DNA of 20,373 bases, from NCBI GenBank assembly GCA_023428065.1, contig JAEYZI010000050.1, positions 1 to 20,373 on the forward strand. The letters are read 5' to 3'. This document shows positions 6,628 to 13,462 of this stretch, in pieces. This DNA is from Actinomycetes bacterium (GTDB taxonomy: Bacteria > Actinomycetota > Actinomycetes > Actinomycetales > Microbacteriaceae). The notes under the pieces were generated by a model. The model worked only from the letters and a program-made list of their open reading frames with translations, searched no databases and was not told the origin of the DNA. Positions within the stretch are counted from its first letter, which is position 1. Each line of letters starts with the position of its first letter. The translations under genes and the position numbers were made by a program.

Positions 6628-7758
6628 TCAGGCCTGGACGGGCGAACCGTCGACGCCGATCCGCTGCTCCTGGTAGCCGTCGAGGTAGTGGCCGTAGAAG
6701 ACGCGCGTCGCGACCTCGCGCCGACTCGAGACGCCGATCTTCTCGAAGATCGCCTTGAAGTGGTCCTGCACCGTGTACGGCGACAGGTGCAGCGCCTGTG
6801 CGATCGCGTGGGTGGATTCGCCGCGCAGCAGCGCCTGCACGACCGCGGTCTCCCGGTCGGTGAGCCCGTACGCCGCCATGAGCAGCGGCAGGATCTCGGG
6901 CGGACGCGCGGGCTCGATCGTCACGACGAGCTGCCGCGTCGCGCCCTCCTGCCCGCGGAAGGGCGCCGCGTGCAGGCTGTACCACCGGCCGCTGCGGCCG
7001 CGCACGCGTGCGCGCGGGACCGCCCCGTCGCCCACGCGGAGCCGCTGCACGAGACCGTCGATCGCGACGGGCGTGACCCTCCAGAGGTCGTCGCCCGCCA
7101 TCGCGTCGAGGTCGCGCGCGAGGTCCTCGGCCGATGCCGTCGCGCTCAGCAGGCGGCCGTCGGCGTCGAAGACGAGCACGGCGGGACCGCCCACCCCTCC
7201 GATGCCGTCGCTCGCCGCCGAGGCGAGGATGGAGGCGCGCAGCCCGTCGGCGATGGTCGGCTCGAGCTGGGCGAGGAAGTCGGCCTCCGCCTCGTTGAAG
7301 GCAGGCGCCCCGGCCCCGCGGTAGAGCGCGAACGCCCCCCACATGAGCCCCCCGCTCCGCGCGACGCCGCGCAGCTCGTGCTCCGCGCCGAACACGGGGC
7401 GCAGGAGCTCGGTGAAGCGGGCGCTCGACGCGGGGTCGCCCTTCGTCTCCTCGCGCAGCACGCCGACGCCGTACGGCCGCTGGGCGAGCTCCGCGAACTT
7501 CGCCACGTCCTGCACGGCGTACTCGTGGTACATGAACCGCGGGCCGCCGTCGTCCTCGAGGCCGACCTTGCGCGAGTCGGTGAACATGTTCGTCGCGGGA
7601 TCCGTCGTCGCGACGCACATGGCGTCGTACGGAACGGCCCGCCCGACGAGCTCGATGACCTCGACGAGGAACTCGTCGTGACGGAGGCCGGCGCGCGCGA
7701 GCTCGCCCAGCGCGCGTCGCGTGGTCTCGGCCCGATATCCCGTCACAGCGCACATCAT
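6628..7758 (-). CDS. GAF-like sensor with C-terminal LuxR-type HTH regulator
   Basis: The product has 376 residues. The N-terminal part (about 25-175) has the look of a GAF sensor (FLVEVIELVGRAVPYDAM at 30-47, a second block at 138-165). A short PAS-like stretch follows (VLVFDADGRLLSATASAEDL). The C-terminal LuxR HTH (299-354) carries LTDRETAVVQALLRGEST and SPYTVQDHFKAIFEKIGV. No receiver domain is present, so it is a ligand- or cofactor-sensing one-component regulator rather than a response regulator. Start is one of two adjacent ATGs (7758 or 7755); neither has a good ribosome site. It is divergent from the FAD oxidoreductase with a 148-nt gap, which suggests control of that gene. Confidence 0.87.
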   Translation of the reverse strand: MMCAVTGYRAETTRRALGELARAGLRHDEFLVEVIELVGRAVPYDAMCVATTDPATNMFTDSRKVGLEDDGGPRFMYHEYAVQDVAKFAELAQRPYGVGVLREETKGDPASSARFTELLRPVFGAEHELRGVARSGGLMWGAFALYRGAGAPAFNEAEADFLAQLEPTIADGLRASILASAASDGIGGVGGPAVLVFDADGRLLSATASAEDLARDLDAMAGDDLWRVTPVAIDGLVQRLRVGDGAVPRARVRGRSGRWYSLHAAPFRGQEGATRQLVVTIEPARPPEILPLLMAAYGLTDRETAVVQALLRGESTHAIAQALHLSPYTVQDHFKAIFEKIGVSSRREVATRVFYGHYLDGYQEQRIGVDGSPVQA

Positions 7759-7783
7759 GCCGTTCGCTCGCGCGCCGCGCACC

Positions 7784-7797
7784 CCCAGATTCCTGGG
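7784..7797. promoter_or_regulatory. Inverted repeat, possible operator between LuxR and oxidoreductase genes
   Basis: CCCAG-ATTC-CTGGG is a perfect 5-bp inverted repeat, 25 nt upstream of the regulator start and in the shared divergent region. LuxR-type dimers bind short dyads of this kind, but no consensus is known for this regulator. Confidence 0.3.
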
Positions 7798-7906
7798 TGG
7801 CACCGGACCCGGGGCTCGGGAGCGCGATTCCCCCGACGTCCGGGATGGTGACGCCCCGCCGCGCTCGGGAGAGTTGCCGCCGACCTTCCGAGACGAGGAG
7901 AACCCC

Positions 7907-9322
7907 ATGACCATCGACATCACGACCGCGCTGAGCGCGGACGACATCCGCGCCGACCGGCTCGCCCTGCTGCGCGCGAAGCTCACCGGCACCCTCGCCC
8001 TTCCCGGCGACGACGACTGGCACGACGCGCGCCGCGCGTGGTCGCTCTCGGTCGACCAGCGTCCCGAGGCGGTCGCGCATCCGGTCGACGCCGACGACGT
8101 GCAGGCGATCGTGCGCACCGCCGCCGAGCTCGGCCTCCAGGTGACGGCGCAGGCGACGGGCCACAACGCCGCGCCGCTCGGCTCACTCGCGGGCACCGTC
8201 CTCATCCGGACCGACCGGATGCGCGGCGTCGAGATCGACCCCGCCGCTATGACGGCGCGCGTCGAGGCGGGCGCCTGGTGGGCGGATGTCACCGCCGCAG
8301 CCGCGCCCCACGGCCTCGTGGGGCTCGCCGGCACCGCGGCCGACGTGGGCGTCGTCGGGTACACCCTCGGCGGCGGCCTCAGCTGGCTGGGCCGCTCGCA
8401 CGGACTCGCCGCCAACAGCGTGACCGCGATCGAGGTCGTCACGGCCGACGGCGTGCTGCGACGGGTGGACGACGAGCACGAGCCCGAGCTGTTCTGGGCG
8501 CTCCGGGGCGGCGGCGGGTCGTTCGGTGTCGTCACGGCGCTCGAGTTCCGCCTCTACCGCCTCGCGACGGTCGAGGGCGGCTCGTTCTGGTGGCCGCTCT
8601 CCGAGGCGCACCGCGTGCTCGCCGCGTGGCGCGCGTGGTGCGACACCCTGCCGCCGTCGGTCACGACGATCGCGCGCGTCATGCGCATCCCGGACGCGCC
8701 CGGCGTGCCCCCGCACCTCGCCGGACGCGAGTGCGCGGTCGTCGAGGTCGTCGCCCAGGAGGACGTCGAGGAGGCAGCTCGCCTGGTGGCGCCGCTGCGC
8801 GCGCTCGCCCCAGAGCTCGACCTGTTCGGCTCGATGCCCGCCTCCGCCCTCTCGCAGATCCACGGCGACCCCGAGGGTCCCGTGCCCGCGGCGGGCGACG
8901 GCATGATGCTGCGCGACCTCCCGTCGGAGGCGGTCGAGGCCTTCGCGGAGTTCGCGTCGTCGCCGCAGGCTGCACCCCTCATGTCGATCGAGTTCCGACT
9001 GCTGGGCGGGGAGCTCGCACCGGGACGCGGTGAGGGCGGGGTCGTGGCGGACTTCGACGCCGGCTTCGTCGTCTTCGCGGGCGGGATGGTGGTCTCGCCC
9101 GAGCACGCGGCGGCCGTCGGCGGCTCCCTCGATGCGCTCGGCCGGGTGCTCGCGCCGTGGGCGGCCGACACCGTCTACCTCAACTTCGCGGAGCGCGCGG
9201 TCGCGGCCGAGACGCTGTTCGGCGATCGGCTCGCTCGCCTGCGCCGCGTGAAGTCGGCGTACGACCCGCTCGGGCGCATCCGCGGCAACCACGCGGTCGC
9301 GCCCCTCGGGGAGGACGCGTGA
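7907..9322 (+). CDS. FAD-linked oxidoreductase, berberine-bridge/VAO family
   Basis: Flavin oxidase of 471 residues; cytosolic, as no signal peptide or Tat motif is seen. The FAD-binding part includes RPEAVAHPVDADDVQAIVR (52-70), then TGHNAAP with H86 as the likely covalent FAD histidine, and GYTLGGGLSWLGRSHGLAAN (151-170). The position of the second covalent link, a Cys in bicovalent relatives, reads Ala (GTAADVG), so a monocovalent flavin is inferred. The C-terminal BBE segment is AYDPLGRIRGNHAVAP. The start at 7907 has gaggag 6 nt upstream; the frame extends upstream without coding character. Divergent from the LuxR regulator, and overlapped at its stop by a tiny ORF. Substrate unknown. 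Confidence 0.9.
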   Translation: MTIDITTALSADDIRADRLALLRAKLTGTLALPGDDDWHDARRAWSLSVDQRPEAVAHPVDADDVQAIVRTAAELGLQVTAQATGHNAAPLGSLAGTVLIRTDRMRGVEIDPAAMTARVEAGAWWADVTAAAAPHGLVGLAGTAADVGVVGYTLGGGLSWLGRSHGLAANSVTAIEVVTADGVLRRVDDEHEPELFWALRGGGGSFGVVTALEFRLYRLATVEGGSFWWPLSEAHRVLAAWRAWCDTLPPSVTTIARVMRIPDAPGVPPHLAGRECAVVEVVAQEDVEEAARLVAPLRALAPELDLFGSMPASALSQIHGDPEGPVPAAGDGMMLRDLPSEAVEAFAEFASSPQAAPLMSIEFRLLGGELAPGRGEGGVVADFDAGFVVFAGGMVVSPEHAAAVGGSLDALGRVLAPWAADTVYLNFAERAVAAETLFGDRLARLRRVKSAYDPLGRIRGNHAVAPLGEDA

Positions 9323-9429
9323 GCATGGCGGAGAGGGTGGGCGCGCTCCTCGGCGCGCTCGCCCTCGCGCTGCTCACCCTGGCGATCGTGTCCGCTCCCG
9401 CGGGACTCGTGGTGGCCTGCCCCGCGTGA
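9319..9429 (+). CDS. Tiny single-span membrane peptide, overlapping the oxidoreductase stop
   Basis: A 36-codon ORF starting at GTG 9319, overlapping the upstream TGA in a GTGA arrangement typical of translational coupling. ggggagg (9308-9314) could serve this GTG or the ATG at 9325 (34 residues). The peptide is basic/acidic for six residues, then a Leu/Ala-rich hydrophobic stretch (GALLGALALALLTLAIV) long enough for one membrane span, ending VVACPA. The single Cys near the end has no lipobox spacing. No family recognised. It could be chance translation, but the coupling, ribosome site and hydrophobic pattern argue for a real gene. Confidence 0.5.
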   Translation: MSMAERVGALLGALALALLTLAIVSAPAGLVVACPA

Positions 9430-9470
9430 GTCGCGCCTCTCCCGACGAGCCCTCGGCGACGCGCCGCGGC

Positions 9471-9491
9471 CTTGAGCCGTGACGACTCAAG
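9471..9491. promoter_or_regulatory. HAIR operator 1 of the dnaK operon
   Basis: CTTGAGC-N7-ACTCAAG, one base from the HspR-associated inverted repeat consensus CTTGAGT-N7-ACTCAAG. It lies upstream of the likely -35. HspR binds such sites to repress the operon until heat or misfolding titrates DnaK. Confidence 0.92.
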
Positions 9492-9495
9492 CTTC

Positions 9496-9524
9496 TTGAC
9501 TTACCCCCGGACGGGGTGCAAACT
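9496..9524 (+). promoter_or_regulatory. dnaK operon promoter
   Basis: TTGACT (9496-9501) and CAAACT (9519-9524) are separated by 17 bp, a good vegetative-type promoter. The last two bases of the -10 are the first two of HAIR 2, so bound HspR would cover the -10 and start point. Predicted start is near 9531, giving a leader of about 50 nt before the ATG at 9581. Confidence 0.65.
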
Positions 9525-9543
9525 TGACACGTCACGGCTCAAG
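9523..9543. promoter_or_regulatory. HAIR operator 2 of the dnaK operon
   Basis: CTTGACA-N7-GCTCAAG. The right arm is good and the left arm less so. Read on the other strand it matches HAIR 1 at 19 of 21 positions, including the whole 7-nt spacer. Its centre is 52 bp from that of HAIR 1, about five helical turns. Confidence 0.85.
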
Positions 9544-9580
9544 TCCGTGCGTCAGATCAGTCGTCAAGGAGCAAGAGAAC

Positions 9581-11434
9581 ATGGCACGAGCAGTCGGAAT
9601 CGACCTCGGAACCACCAACTCCGTGGTCGCCGTCCTCGAGGGCGGGGAACCCACGGTCATCGCCAACGCCGAGGGATTCCGCACGACCCCCTCGATCGTC
9701 GCCTTCACGAAGGACGGCGAGGTGCTCGTCGGCGAGACCGCGAAGCGCCAGGCCGTCACCAACGTCGACCGCACCATCGCATCCGTCAAGCGCCACATGG
9801 GCACCGACTGGAAGATCGAGATCGACGGCAAGAAGTACACCGCGCAGGAGATCTCCGCGCGCATCCTCCAGAAGCTCAAGCGCGACGCCGAGCAGTACCT
9901 GGGTGAGGACGTGACCGACGCCGTCATCACCGTGCCCGCCTACTTCAACGACGCCGAGCGACAGGCCACCAAGGAGGCCGGCGAGATCGCGGGCCTCAAC
10001 GTGCTGCGCATCATCAACGAGCCCACCGCGGCAGCCCTCGCATACGGCCTCGACAAGGGCAAGGAGGACGAGCTCATCCTCGTCTTCGACCTCGGCGGCG
10101 GCACCTTCGACGTCTCGCTCCTCGAGGTCGGCAAGGACGACGACTTCTCCACGATCCAGGTGCGCGCCACCGCCGGTGACAACCGCCTCGGCGGCGACGA
10201 CTGGGACCAGCGCATCGTCGAGTGGCTCATCAAGCGCTTCAAGGACACGACGGGCGTCGACGTCTCGAAGGACAAGATCGCCCTGCAGCGCCTCAAGGAG
10301 GCCGCCGAGCAGGCCAAGAAGGAGCTGTCGTCGAACCTCACGGCGAGCATTCAGCTGCCCTACCTCTCGCTCACCGAGAACGGCCCGGCCAACCTCGACG
10401 AGACGCTCACGCGCGCGCAGTTCGAGCAGATGACCTCCGACCTCCTCGACCGCACGAGGAAGCCCTTCGAAGACGTCATCCGCGAGGCGGGCATCAAGGT
10501 CTCCGACATCTCGCACGTCGTGCTCGTCGGCGGCTCGACCCGCATGCCCGCCGTCACGGAGCTCGTCAAGAAGCTCACGGGAGGCAAGGAGCCCAACAAG
10601 GGCGTCAACCCGGATGAGGTCGTCGCCGTGGGCGCCGCGCTCCAGGCCGGCGTGCTCAAGGGCGAGCGGAAGGACGTGCTCCTCATCGACGTGACGCCGC
10701 TGAGTCTCGGCATCGAGACCAAGGGCGGCATCATGACGAAGCTCATCGAGCGCAACACCGCGATCCCGACCAAGCGCAGCGAGACCTTCACGACCGCCGA
10801 CGACAACCAGCCGTCGGTCGCCATCCAGGTCTTCCAGGGCGAGCGCGAGTTCACGCGTGACAACAAGGCGCTCGGCACCTTCGAGCTCACCGGCATCGCT
10901 CCGGCCCCGCGCGGGGTTCCGCAGATCGAGGTGACGTTCGACATCGACGCGAACGGCATCGTGCACGTGTCCGCGAAGGACAAGGGCACCGGCAAGGAGC
11001 AGTCGATGACCATCACGGGCGGCTCGTCGCTGCCGAAGGAGGACATCGAGCGCATGGTGCGCGAGGCCGAGGAGCACGCCGCCGAGGACAAGGCGCGTCG
11101 CGAGGCGGCCGAGGTGCGCAACAACGCCGAGCAGCTCGTCTACTCGCTCGAGAAGCTCATCGCCGAGAACGAGGACAAGATCGCCGAGCCCGTCAAGGAC
11201 GAGGTGAAGACCGACATCGAGGCGCTCAAGACCGCGCTCCAGGGCGAGGACGAGGCCGTCATCAAGACCGCGTTCGACAAGCTCAACGAGTCGCAGACGA
11301 AGCTCGGCGAGGCCATCTACCAGGCGAGCTCCGAGGCGGCCGAGGGCCCGAGCCCGACGAGCGGGACGAGCGCCGCATCCGATGAGGACGTGGTCGACGC
11401 CGAGATCGTCGACGACGAGGACGAGAAGAAGTAA
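9581..11434 (+). CDS. dnaK: Hsp70 chaperone DnaK
   Basis: ATP-driven Hsp70 chaperone of 617 residues, the usual actinobacterial length; cytosolic. Nucleotide-binding domain motifs: GIDLGTTNSVVAVLEGG at the N-terminus, DLGGGTFDVSLLEV in the middle, VVLVGGSTRMPAV before the linker. The linker DVLLIDVTPLSLGIET leads to the substrate-binding domain, then a helical lid and an acidic tail ending DEDEKK. aaggag lies 10 nt before the ATG at 9581. First gene of the operon with grpE 5 nt downstream. In actinobacteria DnaK also acts as corepressor of HspR, so it senses its own demand. Nothing is truncated. Confidence 0.99.
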   Translation: MARAVGIDLGTTNSVVAVLEGGEPTVIANAEGFRTTPSIVAFTKDGEVLVGETAKRQAVTNVDRTIASVKRHMGTDWKIEIDGKKYTAQEISARILQKLKRDAEQYLGEDVTDAVITVPAYFNDAERQATKEAGEIAGLNVLRIINEPTAAALAYGLDKGKEDELILVFDLGGGTFDVSLLEVGKDDDFSTIQVRATAGDNRLGGDDWDQRIVEWLIKRFKDTTGVDVSKDKIALQRLKEAAEQAKKELSSNLTASIQLPYLSLTENGPANLDETLTRAQFEQMTSDLLDRTRKPFEDVIREAGIKVSDISHVVLVGGSTRMPAVTELVKKLTGGKEPNKGVNPDEVVAVGAALQAGVLKGERKDVLLIDVTPLSLGIETKGGIMTKLIERNTAIPTKRSETFTTADDNQPSVAIQVFQGEREFTRDNKALGTFELTGIAPAPRGVPQIEVTFDIDANGIVHVSAKDKGTGKEQSMTITGGSSLPKEDIERMVREAEEHAAEDKARREAAEVRNNAEQLVYSLEKLIAENEDKIAEPVKDEVKTDIEALKTALQGEDEAVIKTAFDKLNESQTKLGEAIYQASSEAAEGPSPTSGTSAASDEDVVDAEIVDDEDEKK

Positions 11435-11439
11435 GAGGC

Positions 11440-12060
11440 ATGGCACACAAGGACCGCGACGACACCGGCGGCCAGGAGCACGACCGCGACGACGAGGAGC
11501 CGAAGGTCCACGACAAGCGGAAGATCGATCCGGAGACCGGCGAGCCGCGGGCGGGCACGTCCGCGGCCGACCGGGCCCCGGAGGACGGAGACGCGCTGAG
11601 CGACGAGGACCTCGCCCTGCTGGCCGACGCCGAGAAGGACCTCGTGGCCGAGTACCGTGAGATCGCGGCGCGCGCGCAGGCCGACCTCAAGAACTTCCGC
11701 ACACGCGTCGAACGCGACCGCGCGGCGAATCGCGAGGCGGTCATCGCGGAGGTGATCCGCTCGCTGCTGCCCGTGATCGACGACCTCGACCGCGCCGACG
11801 CGCACGGCGACCTCGTCGAGGGGGCGCCGCTCACGCTCGTCTCGCAGAAGCTGCGTGCCGGTTTCGAGAAGTACGGGCTGCGCCGCGTGGGGGAGGTGGG
11901 CGAGACCTTCGACCCCACGGTCCACGAGGCGGTCGTGCACCTGCCCGACCCGGAGGCGACCGGCGAGACGGTCACCGACGTCATCCAGGTCGGCTACGCG
12001 CTCGGCGACCGCCTGATCCGCGCCGCGAAGGTCGCGGTGAGCGCACCCCCTGCCAGTTGA
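11440..12060 (+). CDS. grpE: Nucleotide exchange factor GrpE
   Basis: Releases ADP from DnaK to drive its chaperone cycle; cytosolic dimer. The product has 206 residues. The first 60 or so are highly charged and probably disordered, followed by the long dimer helix (AEKDLVAEYREIAARAQADL, with NFRTRVERDR) and the C-terminal beta domain containing FEKYGLRRVGEVGETFDPTVHEAV and VGYALGDRLIRAAKVAVS. The ATG lies 5 nt after the dnaK stop with agagg just upstream, so translation is closely linked to dnaK; dnaJ begins 20 nt downstream. Confidence 0.98.
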   Translation: MAHKDRDDTGGQEHDRDDEEPKVHDKRKIDPETGEPRAGTSAADRAPEDGDALSDEDLALLADAEKDLVAEYREIAARAQADLKNFRTRVERDRAANREAVIAEVIRSLLPVIDDLDRADAHGDLVEGAPLTLVSQKLRAGFEKYGLRRVGEVGETFDPTVHEAVVHLPDPEATGETVTDVIQVGYALGDRLIRAAKVAVSAPPAS

Positions 12061-12080
12061 GATAACCCGAGAGGAGTCCG

Positions 12081-13046
12081 ATGGCCAGCCAGGACTGGTT
12101 CGAGAAGGACTTCTACGCCACGCTCGGCGTCTCCAAGGACGTGTCCGAGGCCGAGCTCAAGAAGGTCTATCGCAAGCTCGCGCGGCAGTATCACCCGGAC
12201 TCCAACCCGGGTGATGCCGCCGCCGAGGCGCGATTCAAGGAGATCAGCGAGGCGTACGCTGTGCTCTCCGACCCGCAGGAACGCGCCGAGTACGACCAGC
12301 TCCGCGCGATGGGGGCCGGCGCCCGGTTCACCTCGGGCGGCCAGGGCTTCGAGGACGTCTTCGGCGGGATGTTCGGCGGAGGCGGCGGACGCACGACCTA
12401 CTCGGCGAGCGGCTTTGAGGACCTGCTCGGCGGGATGTTCGGCTCCGGTCGCTTCGGAACCTCCACGGGAGGTTACCGCGGCTTCGGCGGGCCCACGCCG
12501 GGAGCCGACATCACGGCGAGCACGACGCTCGACTTCCGCACCGCGATCCACGGCGACACGGTGACCCTGCAGATGCCGGGAGGCAACGCCACGAAGGTCA
12601 AGATCCCGGCGGGCGTGCGCGACGGCCAGAAGATCAAGCTGCGCGGCAAGGGGCAGCCGAGCCCCGACGGCGGCGAGCCGGGCGACCTCGTGATCACGGT
12701 CACGGTTCGACCCGACCCGGTCTTCGAGCGCGACGGGGCCAACCTCCGCGTCGACGTGCCGGTGACCTTCACCGAGGCCGCTCTCGGCGCGACGATCGAG
12801 GTGCCGACCCTCGACGGCGACCCCGTGCGCCTGCGCGTCGCCCCCGGGACGCCGAGCGGGCGTGTGCTGCGCGTCAAGGGCCGCGGTGTGAAGACGGGCG
12901 GCAAGACGGGCGACCTGCTCGCGACCGTGCACGTCGTCGTGCCGAGCCACCTGTCGGGTGATGCGAAGAAGAAGCTCGAGGAGTTCGCGGCCGCCCTGCC
13001 GCCCGAGAACCCGCGTGAGGAGCTCCTCGAGAAGGCGAGAGGGTGA
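12081..13046 (+). CDS. dnaJ: J-domain co-chaperone, class B (no zinc finger)
   Basis: Stimulates DnaK ATPase and delivers substrates; cytosolic. The product has 321 residues, against about 390 for a zinc-finger DnaJ. The J-domain (10-75) has HPD at 38-40. A Gly/Phe-rich linker (76-140) contains a near-repeat of GFEDVFGGMFGG (89-100) as GFEDLLGGMFGS (111-122). Residues from 141 form the two C-terminal beta domains. There is no CxxCxGxG motif at all, so it is CbpA-like although it sits in the dnaK operon. gagagg precedes the ATG at 12081. Its TGA overlaps the hspR ATG by one base. Confidence 0.95.
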   Translation: MASQDWFEKDFYATLGVSKDVSEAELKKVYRKLARQYHPDSNPGDAAAEARFKEISEAYAVLSDPQERAEYDQLRAMGAGARFTSGGQGFEDVFGGMFGGGGGRTTYSASGFEDLLGGMFGSGRFGTSTGGYRGFGGPTPGADITASTTLDFRTAIHGDTVTLQMPGGNATKVKIPAGVRDGQKIKLRGKGQPSPDGGEPGDLVITVTVRPDPVFERDGANLRVDVPVTFTEAALGATIEVPTLDGDPVRLRVAPGTPSGRVLRVKGRGVKTGGKTGDLLATVHVVVPSHLSGDAKKKLEEFAAALPPENPREELLEKARG

Positions 13047-13462
13047 TGGACGAGACCACCCCGCTCTTCGCGATCGCCGTCGCCGCGGAGCTCGCGGGCA
13101 TGCATCCGCAGACCCTCCGCCAGTACGACCGGATGGGCCTCGTGAGCCCGCAGCGCACGGCCGGCAAGTCGCGCCGCTACTCCATGCGCGACGTCGTGCA
13201 GCTGCGCGAGATCGCCCGGCTCTCCGCGGAGGGCCTCAACCTCGAGGGTGTGCGCCGCATCCTGGAGCTCGAGAACCAGGTCTCCGCGCTGTCCGCACGC
13301 GTGCGTGAGCTCGAGACCGCGCTCGCCGACGAGATGCTCGCGAGAACCGGCAGACGGGTCTTCGCCGCCGGAACGGAAGGTGAGGTAGTGTCGATGCGCG
13401 CCGGCGAGCGGCTCAAGCGGAATCAGGTGGTGGTGTGGCGACCATTGGGGCCGGGGAGGTAG
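13046..13462 (+). CDS. hspR: Heat-shock repressor HspR, MerR family
   Basis: Represses dnaK and clpB operons by binding HAIR sites, using DnaK as corepressor in characterised actinobacteria. From the ATG at 13046 it has 138 residues. The MerR winged helix runs from about 9 to 48: AAELAGMHPQTLRQYDRMGL, then SPQRTAGKSRRYS. A coiled helix follows (LEGVRRILELENQVSALSARV, broken here as about 66-87), and the tail NQVVVWRP is typical of HspR. The ATG shares its A with the dnaJ stop (TGATG); a GTG 3 nt earlier is an alternative. The cognate HAIR sites lie at 9471, 9523 and 15383. The last 28 nt overlap the glycosyltransferase gene. Confidence 0.96.
   Translation: MDETTPLFAIAVAAELAGMHPQTLRQYDRMGLVSPQRTAGKSRRYSMRDVVQLREIARLSAEGLNLEGVRRILELENQVSALSARVRELETALADEMLARTGRRVFAAGTEGEVVSMRAGERLKRNQVVVWRPLGPGR

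Noticed and set aside
5138..8164. Very long minus-strand frame (1008 codons) through the MFS gene and the LuxR gene
   Set aside because: Only the part after 6565 reads as a transporter; the rest is Arg/Ala/Gly-rich out-of-frame translation of the LuxR regulator and upstream DNA, common at this GC content.
9557..11446. 629-codon antisense frame to dnaK
   Set aside because: Low-complexity Leu/Asp/Val/Gly product typical of the strand opposite dnaK; a known annotation artefact.
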